Notes: a model not told the origin generated them from the sequence alone. A stretch of DNA of 64,000 nt from Neocallimastix lanati (nom. inval.) (GCA_016946835.1 JACVTC010000048.1:190001-254000); one strand, 5' to 3'; shown: positions 33,596-46,899, counted from the first letter of the stretch. Made by a program: numbers and translations.

Positions 33596-35529
33596 GAAAG
33601 ATGATATTTTTTACGATATAATAATAATAAAAAAATGTACCAATGATGAAATTATAGAAGAATTATTTTATAAAATTATAAAGTTAGAAGACTTAAATAG
33701 TTATTTGAGATAAAAAATGAAAGATAAAATTAAAAACCAATGTCATAAAAGTTGATTAATGTAATTTATTAACTAAGAATTTTTAAATTAAAAACCTTAA
33801 AATGAAATTTTTGAAGAAGAAATAATATATGAAATTAATAGTATATTAGATTTTACTGTTTCTGAATTATAAGTTTTGTCAAGTTTAATTTATATGATTG
33901 TTTATAATGTTACTTTATTTTAATTAATTATCTAATATCAGTAATAATTTCTATTTTATATAATTGTAATTTATTTTTTTTATTATTAAGAAAAAATAAT
34001 TTAATATTTAAAAAAAAAAAACATAAAAAATAAAAAGAATTTTTTTCCTATATACTATAATGTTGTATGTTACATATTAGCCATATATTATTTATTAAAT
34101 AAATTAATAAATTAAAAGCAAATTAAATATATTTTATTTTTATTTTTATTTTTTATTTTTTTTTATTTTTTTTTTTTTTAAATTTTAAATATAAAATATT
34201 TTTAATAGTAATTATTTAATAATAATTATAAATAATATTAAATATTAAATATTATTTAATTATATTAATTATAGGTTAAATTAATAGATTTGGACTTAAA
34301 AAAAAAAAAAAAGGAATATTTAATTATTTTGCATGTATAATTTCAACCAATGAAATTGGTGTACAATTTTTAAATAATTTAATTTTTTTTTTTTTTTTTT
34401 TTAATTTCTTTATATATAAATAATACTATAATAATTTTTTATGTAATATTTTTTATTTCAGTTGTTCCTCTTAAAAAGAAAAATCTATTAAAGAAAATCA
34501 TATTGAAAAAAAAATATTTAGTATTGAAATATTTAGTAGTAATCATTTCAGGAACTATTTATTATATTAGAATAATAGTTCAAGAGAAAAAGGAATGGTT
34601 AATTATTATAATCATAAAAAAAAAAGAATAAAAATGGGTTAAAATAAGGAATTATTAAAACCATATGATAATATTCAAGAAATATATAAATATATTTTGG
34701 GATCCTTTAAATGAAAAAGAAAATTTTCCATTAATGATATAAAAGAATAATTATATTAAAAGAACAATTTTTTTTTGATTTAATTATAAATAGGAATTTT
34801 ATAGGTTTTGGTGAACTAATTAAAAAAAAAAGAATTAATGGATTTGAAAAAGTTAAAAAATAATTTAAAATCCAGAATAGATGAATTAGAAGAAGTTAAA
34901 ATTTCTAATTCATCCTATTCTAGATTTTAAATTATTTTTAAGTATGACTAAAAATAATACTTATACACCTAATTAGTTCTAATATTGGTTTTAGTTCAGT
35001 TAATGTAAAAATATATAACAGAAAAAAAAGGATATATGGATTATTATGATCAATATGAAATAAAAGTTTTTGTATTATTGGTAGCTGTTGTGCTTGAACT
35101 TCTCTTAATTCAATGAGTAATTTTTAATATTAAATTTTCTTTAAAGTTAATGACATCATTAGCTCTCTAAATCTTAACGTTGACAGTGTTTGTTATTATA
35201 AAATATTAAATTATAATTTCCAATTTAATGATATAGATTTAAGATGGAATAATTGGACTATTTTAATATTAAAAAATAATGAGTTGAGTAATTCTTATTG
35301 AGTATTAAATTATGTAAACTTGATTATGAAATTGATTTATCTAATTAAAGTCATAAATAATCAAATAAAAAATTTGAATAAAATTAAAATGTATAAATAA
35401 GAATAAAATTTATTGAGATTAGTATTTATAAAGTTTTTTTTTTTTTTATATAAAATTTGATAGAATCGTTTTTTTTTTTTTTTTTTTTTTTAGGTGAATA
35501 GATATAGGCCTAATTCTAATCAATTCAGT

Positions 35530-35572
<43 letters not shown>

Positions 35573-35818
35573 GTAATCAACATAAATTTCAAGAGTAGAA
35601 AGATTTTATTTTAATTGTAATTAATGAGCATATACAAGTATCTTGTAGTCCATCCATATAATATATGATGAGTATTTTGAAGGATAGGCTGACATTTATA
35701 ATTAATAAATATTAGAGTTATTTCAATATATGATACTGGATGTGTAATAATTAATGTTTATGTTGTTATTAATAATAGTTGTAATTATAATAATTTTAAA
35801 CTTCATGCATGAAGTGAG

Positions 35819-35830
<12 letters not shown>
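33596..35830 (+). pseudogene. Decayed coding sequence, unidentified
   Basis: Several plus-strand stretches of 30-80 codons read like protein (for example LFYKIIKLEDLNSYLR near 33660, KPYDNIQEIYKYILGSFK near 34660, SSLNLNVDSVCYYKILNYNF near 35160). They are interrupted by many stops and separated by homopolymer-rich AT sequence that could be old introns. TAA is the commonest stop. The content differs from the featureless AT sequence on either side. The origin, host gene or element, cannot be told; no family is recognised. Confidence 0.4.
34859..34936. repeat. Near-perfect 33-bp inverted repeat
   Basis: Arm 34859-34891 (containing AGAATAGATGAATTAG) matches the reverse complement of 34903-34936 except for one substitution and one single-base indel; the spacer is 11 bases. 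It lies inside the decayed coding region. It may be a small local inverted duplication. Confidence 0.9.
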
Positions 35831-35854
<24 letters not shown>

Positions 35855-37483
35855 CTCTAAAGTAAAAAGGAATGAATTAGAAAAAGAATATATATATATA
35901 TTTAATTAAATATTATTTATAATAATTATTGAAATAAATGATTTTTTTTATTTTCCATTTTTTCATTTATTTTATCTTTATCTTTTTCCTAATATAATTA
36001 ATAATTTCTTTTTATATATCGCTATTTTTAATGAAAATTTTAATATTATTTACAAATAAACAAACAAACAAAACAAAATAAAAAACAAAACAAAACTAAA
36101 AAAAATCTTCATATATATTGAATAAAATTTTATTATTGATAAAATATTAAATACAGCATATTATATCATTATTTTTTATAAATTTAAAAAATCATATTTT
36201 TTCTTTATTTTTTATAAAATATTTTTAAATTTTTGAAAATTAATAAATTAAAGAATAAAACAAATATTTAAAAACAATGAATATTTTAAAGTAAATAAAT
36301 ATCAAAAAATTAAATAATTAATAATTAAATAATAATAAATAATTAATAATTAAATAATAAATAATAAATTATATTATTATTATACCATAAATTTATTTAA
36401 TTATTAACCAATTTATTCATTTATTTTAACTAATAAGATTTATGGAATGAATAATTCAATTTATTCCAGTAAATTCCAATATATAGTGTGTAATATATAA
36501 ATTTAAATTAAGCGGAATGAATAATATTTTAATTTTTTTTCTTCTTCTTCTTCTGTTTAAATAAAAAAAAAAAATTTAAAATAATAAATAATAATTTGTT
36601 CCATATAATTCCAAATATATTAAATTAATATATTATTTGATGGATAATTAATTGCATTTCATTATTATTATTTTTTAAATTTGGAAAAAAAATTTTATTT
36701 TTTTTTTATATTTTGAAGATTTCATTTAAACACTATATATATTCCAGTATATTCTACATATATTAACAATGAAATTGAAAGGTAGAGGTAGAAAGAAAGG
36801 AAAAGAAATATAAAATATTATATAATATAGTTATATTTATATTTATATTTATTATTACTATTTTAATTAATTAATTTCGTTGAATAATACCAAATGAAAT
36901 AAATATTTTTTTTTAGTAAAAAAAAAAAAAAGATATATAATAAAACATAGGAAGGGAATTTAAAAAAGTTTTTTTTTTTTTTTTTTTTTTTTTATTTCTT
37001 AATTTAAATTATTTAAAATAAAAGTAAAAGATTTTATAATTTAAAGGATTTCATAATTGTTTTTAAATTGTATATATATTTTTTATTTTGTTATAAGACT
37101 ATTTGATAATAATAAAATTCAAATCCTTAACTATTTTTAAATTATTTTATTCATATTATCGAACATTAAATTATAGTATTATTTTTTAGGTAAAAAGAAA
37201 AAATAATTACAAGAAATTATTAAATAATAATATTTAATAAATAATAATTAAAATAGTAATATCCTATAAGAGTTGGAGTATTAACATTTTTATTTTTAAA
37301 TATATATGGAATATTATTAATATCAAATTTTAATTATTTAAATAATAGATTTATATATACATATAAAAGGTAAATAAATATTATAAAAGTCTATTTTCTT
37401 TTCCTTTCATATTCATATATATATATATAAATATTTGAGTATTAACTAATATCCTATTATTATATATGCATTTATTTTTAAAA

Positions 37484-37520
<37 letters not shown>

Positions 37521-37599
37521 GTTTTTTATTAATATTACATTATATATCAAATATTATTTAAATATATAATATATGTAAAAAAAAATAATATATATAAAG
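35831..37599. other. Intergenic upstream of the DnaJ gene
   Basis: AT-rich, with CAAA/AACAAA tracts near 36058-36095, several TTCCA words between 36465 and 36750, and a TTA microsatellite at 37489-37520. No gene was seen before the ATG at 37600. Confidence 0.5.
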
Positions 37600-40500
37600 A
37601 TGTCTTTGCAAATAACAAGTTCTATACCAAAGGTTCAAAATGTTGTTCATAAAACTTTAATAAATCAATCAACTCACGCAATATCTTCGGTTACGAATAG
37701 TTTAAATTGTCACCAATCAATAAATTTCAATGGAAAAAAGAATTATTCGTTAGATACTTCTAGCTATGGTATATATTAGCTTTATATATATATATTTAAT
37801 ATATAATTCAATAAATAAATTTCATTTTAATAATTAAATGTTCATTAATTAAAATAAAGATAAAAAAAAAAAAAGATAAAAATATGGTGATATTATTGTT
37901 ATTTATTTAATTTTATTGAAATGTTATAAATAATAATAATCAAATGGATAATAATAAAAAATAGTTAAAGTAGTATTTTTTTTTTATTTTATTTTACTCG
38001 GTGAATATTAGATTAATTTATTTTACTTTTTATTCATTTGAAATTACTAATTTCAATTATTATTATTTCTATTATTATTTATTATGAAATGATTTATTTA
38101 AATAAAATAGCATTATTAAATAATAATAATAATAATAAAATAATACAAAATCAAAAGGTAAATATAATAATATTTAATATATAAAATAATATATATATCA
38201 ATATCTATTTATATATAATTTGATGTATTTTATTTTTAATGATTTGATAAATACCTTTATTGACTTTTAAAAATTTGTAAAACATTATTATTACTCTTAT
38301 AATCTGTATTTATTTTGCTTTAATAATAAAAAAAAAAAAAAAAAAAAAAAAGAGAGAATTTCATGCTACTGGTAAGTTATTACAACACATTAAATAGAAT
38401 ATTATTATTATCATTTTAATTATTAATAATATATATTATATTAATACTTTATTTTAATTTTTTTTTTATTTTTATTTTTTTTTTATATTCCTATATTTTA
38501 TTATTATTATTATTATCATAAATAAATATTTTTTTATTTAATTTAGTTCCATCAAGGGATTCAAAGAGAGATTTATATGAAGTTTTAGGTATAAAAAAGG
38601 GAGCTTCTCCTAAAGAAATTAAAGCAGCTTACTATAAAGTAAAATATTTACATATATATTAATAATAATAACAATAATATTATTATGTTTTTACATAATT
38701 GAAATATTGAAAATTTTAAAATATCTATATTATAATTAAATCAATATATATTTTTCATAATAAATGACTAATTATTATCATTATTATTATTTTTTTTTTT
38801 TATTATAATATTTATGAATTTATATTTTTTATTATTTTTATTATTCATTAATAATTACATTATATAATTATTAACATATATATTATAAAAACGAAAACCA
38901 AATAAAAATAAAAACAAAAAAAAAAAAAAAATATATATATTATTAAAACAATAAAAACCAAAAAAAAACAAAAAAAAGTTAGCAAAACTTTATCACCCGG
39001 ATACCAATAAGTCAAAAGAAGCTAGTGAAAAATTTATAGAAATTCAAAATGCTTATGAAGTTAGTTATCTTATTTTTTTTTTTTTTTTTTTTTTTTTTTT
39101 CCATATAATAAAATATAATATTATTTAAAAAATTTTTATATTTTTATGAAATAATTTTTAAAATATAAATTTTTTTTTTATCTATATATATTTATACTAA
39201 CAAACCCATTTATATTTTATAATCTATTATTATATTTATTATTATATTATACTTATTTATAAATAATGTGACTTTTACCACCCTTTCTTTTCTTTTCTTT
39301 TCCTTTATTTTATTATTATTATTATTTTTTTAACATTTAATAGATTTTATCAGATGATAACAAGCGTGCTCAATATGATCAATATGGTCATGCCGCTTTT
39401 GATCCTAATGGAGCAGCAGGAGCTGGAGGTTTCCAAGGTCATGGAGGTTTTGGAGGCTTTAATGGATTTGATATTTTTGAACAAATGTTTAGAGGTTTTG
39501 GTCGTGCCGGAGGTATGGGTGGTTTTGGTAATATGGGAAATATGGGAGGTCATTATAATTCCTATTCTAGTCATTCCTATGGTATGGTAGGTAGAGATAT
39601 TAAGACCACCTTAACCATTGATTTCATGGATGTTGTGAAGGGAACTACAAAACAATTGAAATACTATCATATGGTGTTCTGTTCAGATTGTGATGGTATG
39701 GGTACCAATAATAAATCTACGCCGGGAAAATGTCCAAAATGTAATGGTACCGGTCAAGAATTTATTCAACATGGAGGATTTGGTATGGCAAGACCATGTT
39801 CTCAATGTCATGGAGAAGGTTTCTTCATTCCTGGTGATAAACGTTGTAAAAAGTGTCAAGGTAGAAGACTTATCAGAAAATTAGATACAGTAGATGTACC
39901 TATTCCTAAAGGGGTTGATTCAATGGTTCAACTTCGTCTTGCCGGTAAAGGGGATGCACCTGTCATGGGTAAGGGACCATTTGGTGATTTATATATTGCA
40001 GTAAATATTTTACCTCATCCGGTATTTAAGAGAGAAAAGAATGATGTTCATGTCCATGTAACCTTACCACTTACAAAAGCTATTCTTGGAGGTAAGGTTA
40101 CAATTCCAACGGTAGATGGTGATTTTGAAATGGATCTTCATGCAGGCATTCAACCAGAAGAAAAGAAGATATTACGTGCTCGTGGTCTCTACATTATGGA
40201 TACCAATGTCCGTGGAGATGAATGGATTCATTTTAAAGTAGAGATACCAAAACATCTTACCAAGAAACAAAAGGAAATTTTGAAAAGTTTCCAAGAAGAA
40301 GAAGAGAAAAAAAAAGGAACGAAAAAAAATCCTTCGTCTACCAAGAAGGATCAACATCATCAAGAAAATCAAGCAAATCAAACAAACCAACAAACTTCAC
40401 AAAAAACTAAAGATCAAAAGAAGGATGAAAAATCTGGCACATCAACAGAAACTCATAAAGGACCTAAATCAGAAGATACTACTAATACCACTAATGCCAC

Positions 40501-40822
40501 TACCAATAACAACAATAACAATAAAACAAATACCACAAAGAATTCTTCTTCTAGCTCATCTCATCCAAATCAAGGTAAGAAAAATGATAGTTCCAAGCGT
40601 AGCTACAGTACTACAACATCACCTATTTCATCTAATGAAGAAGAAGGATCCTCCTCCTCTTCGGCATCAACATCAAAAGTAGCTTCTGAACAAAAAATAG
40701 AAAAGAAAGAAGAAGAAGAAGCAGAAGACACCGCCGCCAATAAAACAACATCAAAGGAACCAAAAGAGAAAGAAGAAGATTTAAGTCTCTTTCAAAAAAT
40801 AAAGAAAATATTTATTCATTAA
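37600..40822 (+). CDS. Organellar (hydrogenosomal/mitochondrial) DnaJ, Mdj1/TID1 type
   Basis: Six exons (37600-37768, 38111-38157, 38353-38371, 38547-38638, 38979-39059, 39344-40822) join in frame to 628 residues. The N-terminal 80 residues are Ser/Asn/basic, poor in acid, and include REFHAT at 73-78, like an organelle presequence cleavage region. The J domain starts at about residue 87 (DLYEVLG) and has HPD at 115-117; a Gly/Phe-rich linker follows. Four zinc motifs stand at about 249 (CSDCDGMG), 266 (CPKCNGTG), 288 (CSQCHGEG) and 304 (CKKCQGRR), then the substrate-binding C-terminal domains to about 450. This type I architecture stimulates Hsp70 ATPase and protein folding or import in the matrix. 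The tail of about 175 residues (Lys/Glu, Asn, Ser/Thr-rich) is unusual for the family. The 19-base exon 3 is unusually small. Gut fungi lack respiring mitochondria, so the site would be the hydrogenosome, which is inference. Confidence 0.9.
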
Positions 40823-41349
40823 ACAGATAAAAACAATCAAAAAAGAATGAATGAAAAAAAAAAAAAATAAAAAAAAAAAAAAATGATATACATATATATA
40901 TATTTTATTTAAACAATATAAAAATAAACATATTATAATAAGATTTTTTTATAAAAAAAAAAAAAAAAATAAAAAAGTATATAATAATATAATAATAAAA
41001 AAATTAACAAAATAATATATCAAAATAAAACTAAATAAATAAATAAAATTTAATAAAATCAAAATAAAAATCAAAGAAAAAAAAAAAGAATTCAATAAGA
41101 GAAATTTTTATTTATTTTAATTATTAATTTGTTATTTGTTATTTTTATTTTATAATAATAATAATAGGTATCATCTTATTCATTTATATATATAAATAAA
41201 AATGAAAAAAAAAAATTTATAATGTAATGCAAATAAAATATTAAAATATAAATTATAAAAGATAAAAAAAATAAAAATAAAAAAAAATTTAAAAAAATAA
41301 TAAAGTTAAAAAATAAAATAAAAGAAATAAGAGAAATAAAAGAAACAAT

Positions 41350-41382
<33 letters not shown>

Positions 41383-41529
41383 AGAAAAAACTTATAAGTT
41401 GGAAATAAAATTTTAGAGGAAGAACAAATAAAATTTTAGAGGAAGAACAAAAATTTTATTTTATTTTATTTATTTATTTTATTTTATTTTTATTTATTGT
41501 TTTTTTTTTTATTTTATTTTATTTTATTT

Positions 41530-41563
<34 letters not shown>

Positions 41564-41639
41564 AAACTTTGTTAAGATTTTAATTAGGCCATCTTTTAAA
41601 TTCGAAATAAAATAATATGTTATATTAAAAAAAAAGGTT
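40823..41639. other. 3' flank of the DnaJ gene, AT homopolymers
   Basis: A and T runs. A small tandem duplication (AATAAAATTTTAGAGGAAGA repeated, 41405-41450) is followed by an inverted AAAATTTTATT. No gene was seen. Confidence 0.55.
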
Positions 41640-42317
41640 TTCTTGATTGATGTGCCTATATAGTTATATGCTAAAGTAAATATGTTTAAATAATTTGATT
41701 TAATACTAAAAATTTATTTATAATTAATTTTAATAATATTAGTTTTTAATTTGGTTTAATTTAAAATAATTTCCTTTATTTAATATTAAAAATATTTATA
41801 AAATATTACTATTAAGATAATTTTTACAATAACCTTACAAAGAACATAAAAAAATTGATTTTACATCTCTCTTTTATACTTCGTTAAGTTGCATAATAAT
41901 GATAGCATTTAATTTTAAAAATATTAATAATATAAATATTATTAAAATATTAAAATAATAACAATAATATCAATACATATTTAGTATATCTGAATAAATT
42001 TAATTAATAATTATATAAATAGTTATATAATTGAATAATAGGAAATTAATAATATATATGCTTTAAACATATATATAATATATATAAATATTTGTGAGGT
42101 CATATATGTATTATTTGAAATTAATTATTATATATCTATTTTATTTTATTATTATTCTCAGAATTATTAGGACTAAAATAATTCTTTAGATATTAAATAA
42201 GAGTCTATATTATTTATTAATTATTAAAGAATATATTATTTATTAATAATATTAATTATTGAAATATAAATAATTGAAATTGTGATTTCAATTCAGTTAT
42301 AAGTTATAAATTCAACC
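41640..42317. mobile_element. Old LTR relic, same family as the LTR at 51266
   Basis: Shares with the LTR at 51266-52003 the word ATAACCTTACAAAGAACA (near 41829), a following TTTTATACTT, and an ending with TTGAAATT...TTCAGTT...TTCAAC. Edges are approximate and no target duplication could be fixed. Confidence 0.5.
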
Positions 42318-42960
42318 TATCAAGATAAAGATAAAAAATTTTATAGTCATAGCATTATTAGGTCAATATGTCAAAATTATATTATCTATAATTCAACAAT
42401 AATTGATTAAGGATAAACTAGTAGCTTATAATAAATAAAATAATATCTAAAAAAAAAAAAAAAAAAAAAAACTTTATATTTAAAATATATTATATTTAAT
42501 ATATTTTAATAATAATATTTATATTTATTTAATAAAAATATGTATCGAACTATTAATAAATAATTATTTTTTGAAATACACATATACACCAATAACCTTA
42601 CAAAGAACATTAAAAGATGAATTTAATAATTCTTCTTTTATACTTTGTAAGTTACATTTAATAATATTAATAAAGATAAAAATGTATCGAACTATTAATA
42701 AATAATTATTTTTTGAAATACACATATACACCAATAACCTTACAAAGAACATTAAAAGATGAATTTAATAATTCTTCTTTTATACTTTGTAAGTTACATT
42801 TAATAATATTAATAAAGATAAAAATAAGTTTAAATATAAATATTGGTAATAATAGAATATTTATTAAGATAAAAATAAGTATTTAATATAAAATTGTTAT
42901 AAAGATTTCTAATAACAACTCTTCTTTATTGTAATTTGGAGAAGACCCTTGGTTAATTGG
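42318..42960. mobile_element. Second old LTR relic of the same family
   Basis: Begins with a segment like ATTAGGTCAATATGTCAAAA, comparable to the start of the LTR at 48960, and carries two copies of the AACCTTACAAAGAACAT block because of the internal duplication at 42539-42822. Edges are approximate. Confidence 0.45.
42539..42822. repeat. Exact tandem duplication, 142-bp period
   Basis: Copies 42539-42680 and 42681-42822 read identically, from ATGTATCGAACTATTAATAA to AATATTAATAAAGATAAA. Each contains the dyad AACCTTACAAAG...CTTTGTAAGTT. Identity suggests a recent event. Confidence 0.9.
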
Positions 42961-43025
42961 GTTTTATAAATTAAAATATATTAATAAAGGTTAATTAAAT
43001 ATAACAATACTATTAAAAATTAGTA

Positions 43026-43094
43026 GCACATAAAAAGTCATATCAAAATAAAATTCACGTGACGTCAAATGTGATATACGGGACTTTTATGTGC
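43026..43094. repeat. Imperfect inverted repeat around CACGTGACGTC
   Basis: GCACATAAAAAGTCATATC pairs with GATAT...GACTTTTATGTGC, with a small bulge. The loop carries CACGTGACGTC, a join of an E-box and a CRE-like motif. It could be a regulatory dyad or the relic of a small element. Confidence 0.6.
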
Positions 43095-43451
43095 AATAAT
43101 TTATAAGCAGTGGGTTATTAAAATAATGATTGTTTAGTAAAATTTATTAATAAAATTATAATATTCGTACAATTAAAATATTAATTCTAATTCCTAAAAA
43201 TTTACAAGAGAGTCTTCTATTTCTAATATAAATAATCTAATCTATTTATAAGAAATAGGTATTATATTAATTATATATTCTAATATATAGAACTATTTTA
43301 ATTTTATATGAATTAAAGTATTATAATTATTATAATTATAATAATACATATTGAAATAAAATAAAATAAAATAATTATTATCAAAAAGATATAAATTTAA
43401 TATTTAATAATTATTATTAAATATACAAATATGTTACTACACATATTTATT

Positions 43452-46187
43452 TTATATCAGAAAGAAAGACCGTAATTCATGGAGGTTTGAAGGAGGTTTC
43501 CAATTTTTAAAAGATTCGATCTTGCTATCAAGAGGGCTCGGACCTTTTGCAGATACTTCGTGACCGAGGACTTCAACTTCTGTTTGCATAAACGAACATT
43601 TTTCAATATTGATCTTAAGTTTGTGTTCCTTGAAAACAGCGAGTACTTTAGCAATATGTTCGAGGTGTTCTTTTAAAGATTTTGAGTATATAAGGATATC
43701 GTTAATGAAGTTGAAAGCAAAATCACCAATGAAAGGGAAGAGAATTTTGTTCATCTCACGATGGAAAGTTGCTGGAGCATTAGTAAGTCCGAAAGGCATG
43801 ACTTTGAATTGATAATTTCCGAATTTTGTGGTAAAACTGGTAACTTCAACGCTTTCTTCATCCATAAGTATTTGATGATATCCAAAGTAAAGGTCCATTG
43901 TAGTAAATATTATAGCACCATCTAAACTATCGAATATTTCATTAATATTTGGAAGAGAATATGAATCTTTTATAGTAGCATCATTGACTTTTCTTAAGTC
44001 AACACACATTCTCCATTTACCATTTGGTTTAGGAACAAGAACAATAGGCAAAGACCATTCTGAGTATGATGGTTCAATAAGTCTTTTATTTATTAATTTA
44101 GTAAGTTCTTCTTTAAGAATATCTGTTTTAAGTTTTGAGATTCTATAAAATTTTTGTTTAATTGGCCTAGCACCAGGTTTAAGGTGAATTTTATGTGGAG
44201 ATAAGTTCGAAGGTGTTAATTCTTCAGAAGAGGTCGCAATTATAATTATATTATCTTCTAAAAGTTTAATTATTTGATCTCAATACTTTTTATTAAGAAT
44301 ATTGGTAAATTTTTCGTTATGAATATATTCTCGAGGAGGAAGACCTTCCATTTTCTTAAGTTCTTTCTTAATAAATTCATTAGAAATAGCTTTTACAAAA
44401 CAGACTAATTTTTCTTCATTTTCATATTGATTGTTTATAGGAGCAATTTCATCAAAAGATCCATTATCATTGAATCGGCAAAGACTATAAAGAATAGGAT
44501 GAATAAACAATCTATGATCTATTTGAGTTTTCAAAAGTTAATAAGAATATCAAAGAAAGGATCTTCTTTATCTATAACTCTACATGTAGCAACCATATGG
44601 AAATTATTAATTTGTATAGGAATATTGATTAAATAATCTTCCGAATAATCATCATTTATAGTTGCTAGTCGGATTCTTCCACGACTGATTCCAATAGGTT
44701 CATATACAGAAGGTAACTTTCTGTAAAAGAAAATACTAAAATAGATTACAATAACAAAGATACAATAAATTTTATTTTATTAAAAAAATTTTTATTAAAA
44801 ATATATTTTATTAATATTTAATAGCTGTTTGTTAAATAACAATTACATCGAGAAAAAATGTGAAAAGTATCTTCTATTTATACTTTTCCTAAATACATTG
44901 ATAATATATTATTTTATTTAAATTACATATATTTTAATATAAAACTATCCTAATGAATTTTATTAAATAATAAATTTATAAACTATAGCTAAATTTAGAA
45001 AAATATAATTATTAATTAAACTAAATACTAAATAATTAAAATTAAGTACATTTATTATCTATTTATTATTTTAATATTATAAGTAAAGTCTTTATTTATT
45101 TTCGATTTAAAAACAATGTTAAAGGAGTCATGATTAAATTTTGAAACTTAATTTTCACAAAATAAATTATTAATTTATTTTGTTTTAAACTTTAATTAAT
45201 TCATTTAAATTATTTTACAACAATAATTTTCTCAGAATTAAATTAAATAAAAATTATTACATTAAAAATTTATCTTGTGGCTTAAAGACTATAATTCAAA
45301 AATTTAGTTCATATGATTTATTTACTTTGCTTATTATTTTATAAATCAAAGAATAATTTACATTTTTGAATTACATAAGAAAAATTTTTAATTTAAAATG
45401 TGATTGGGATAATCACATCTTTACACTTTCTAAGGAATTGATTAGTAATAATATTTAAATTACTACAAGAATCAATCAATGCTTTTCCTTTGACTCCTTC
45501 AACAGTAACGTCGACCATGGCTATATCATCTTCTTTGGGTTCTTTGTTTTTACTTTTATAAGTGTGATCAAGATTATTAGCTATAGAAGTAGTAGCACAA
45601 ATGTTGTCAACGGCACCGGCTATCTTAATAGAATCTTTTTCTAACTTTAAACCTTTTGCAACTTGAGATCTGATTTTTTGTGATACTTCAAATAATTCTC
45701 CAAAGGTAATATTACATTTAGTAGTATTTAAGTCTTTAATAACATTATAAGGTAGATGATCAGCTATCATTTGGATCTTTCTTGGAACTCTAGGAATTTT
45801 GTTTCCAGGAAGTTTATTTACTTTTAGTTTCTCATTTATGAGTTTATGTAATGTATTATTTGGAATACTATTTTCATTATTATTAGAAATAATATTATCA
45901 GTTTCATCAATATCAACAATTTCAATGGGCGAGGTGGAAGTAGATGCAAGTTCTGTATCACTAACCTCTTTTCTTTTTTCTTTTTCTTTTCTGCGATTAG
46001 ATAAATCTATATCAGTAATTTCCATAGGTGATCGAGAAGTACTAGCACGTTCTTTATCACGAATTTCTTTTTCTTTTTGTTTTTCGAGATTGATTAAGGG
46101 TTGTGACATTATCGAAGGATGTATCTGACTTGATGTTTGTTTTGGAGTTGGATTAGCTTTCAATTCATTTTCTTTCTTCTTTCGCAA
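43452..46187 (-). mobile_element. Ty3/gypsy retroelement fragment (fossil), with an inserted solo LTR
   Basis: Reads right to left. A Lys/Glu/Pro-rich gag end and aspartic protease region (ALIDSCSNLNII) lie at 45393-46187. Spacer and early reverse transcriptase follow at about 44052-44720, and reverse transcriptase (KPNGKWRMCVDLRKVNDA, FGYHQILM, VMPFGLTNAPATF, FINDILIYS) at 43452-44051. It is the same family as the outer element at 52609-64000, whose matching parts read closely similar. RNase H, integrase and both full LTRs are absent, so it is truncated. It is broken, with several breaks besides the LTR inserted at 44722-45425. It is older than the chromovirus. Confidence 0.9.
44722..45425 (-). 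mobile_element. Solo LTR, distant relative of the chromovirus LTR
   Basis: 704 bases bounded by TGTAAAAG...CTTTACA and flanked on both sides by the 5-base target duplication CTTTC (44717-44721, 45426-45430). It interrupts the Ty3/gypsy fragment. Read on the minus strand it starts TGTAAAGATGTGATT and later shares CCCAATCA and AAATTAAAAATTT with the LTR at 55231, so it belongs to a related chromovirus-type family. Confidence 0.9.
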
Positions 46188-46888
46188 AGCTGGAGTAACA
46201 AGTAATTTAATTTTATGAAAAATAATAAAATTAACATTATTTGTTCATTCCTTAACAAATTTGTAAGAATCTATAATTATTTTTAAATAAAATAATTATA
46301 TATTCTTAGTTAAGTTATAATTATAACTTTATTTAATTATATAATATTTATTCATTTAAATATTATTAATAATTTATTTAACACAATATTAAATATTCAT
46401 TAATTTAATACAACAAAATTTATTTAATTAATTATTATTTATACATTTATAAATAATTATAGTTTGTTTAATTATACATTTAATTATTAAATTTATTAGT
46501 CTTAGTTTATTTATATAATTAAATTGTAAACAAATATATTATGTATTCTAATATGTATTTTAATAATGTATTCTGTATTTTGTTTACTAATATCATTATT
46601 ATGTTATTTTCCTTATTTGTAAATTTATGATTTTATGATCGAAATATTTTTTATTATTTTATTCTATTATTTTCGATCAATTACATTAGATTAGCGAATC
46701 GGTTAATTAGGGTTTTTCCCAATCACTTCTTAAAAGTAATTGGTTTTACCTAATTGATACGATGATCGATATGGATAGAATATCGATCAAAAATCTTATC
46801 TAGGTTTTTCTCCCTAATCTTTTCCTAGATAAGAGATTGGTTAAGATTAGAAAGCACTTTTATATTTTAACCTTTTTTTTCAAAAAAG

Positions 46889-46896
46889 TATAAATA
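46889..46896 (+). promoter_or_regulatory. TATA box of LTR family X copy 1
   Basis: TATAAATA. The same box is present in inverse in the copies at 48025-49670 and, in the weaker form TATAAATA/G, at 49676-50519, at the same distance from the hairpin. Confidence 0.65.
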
Positions 46897-46899
46897 AGG

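Noticed and set aside
33596-35830. Ciliate-type genetic code or ciliate contamination
   Set aside because: TGA also occurs within the readable stretches, the region has no complete gene, and flanking genes use standard stops; decay under AT pressure is simpler.
39350-40682. Extra frames overlapping the DnaJ exon 6
   Set aside because: Other-frame shadows of a well-supported gene.
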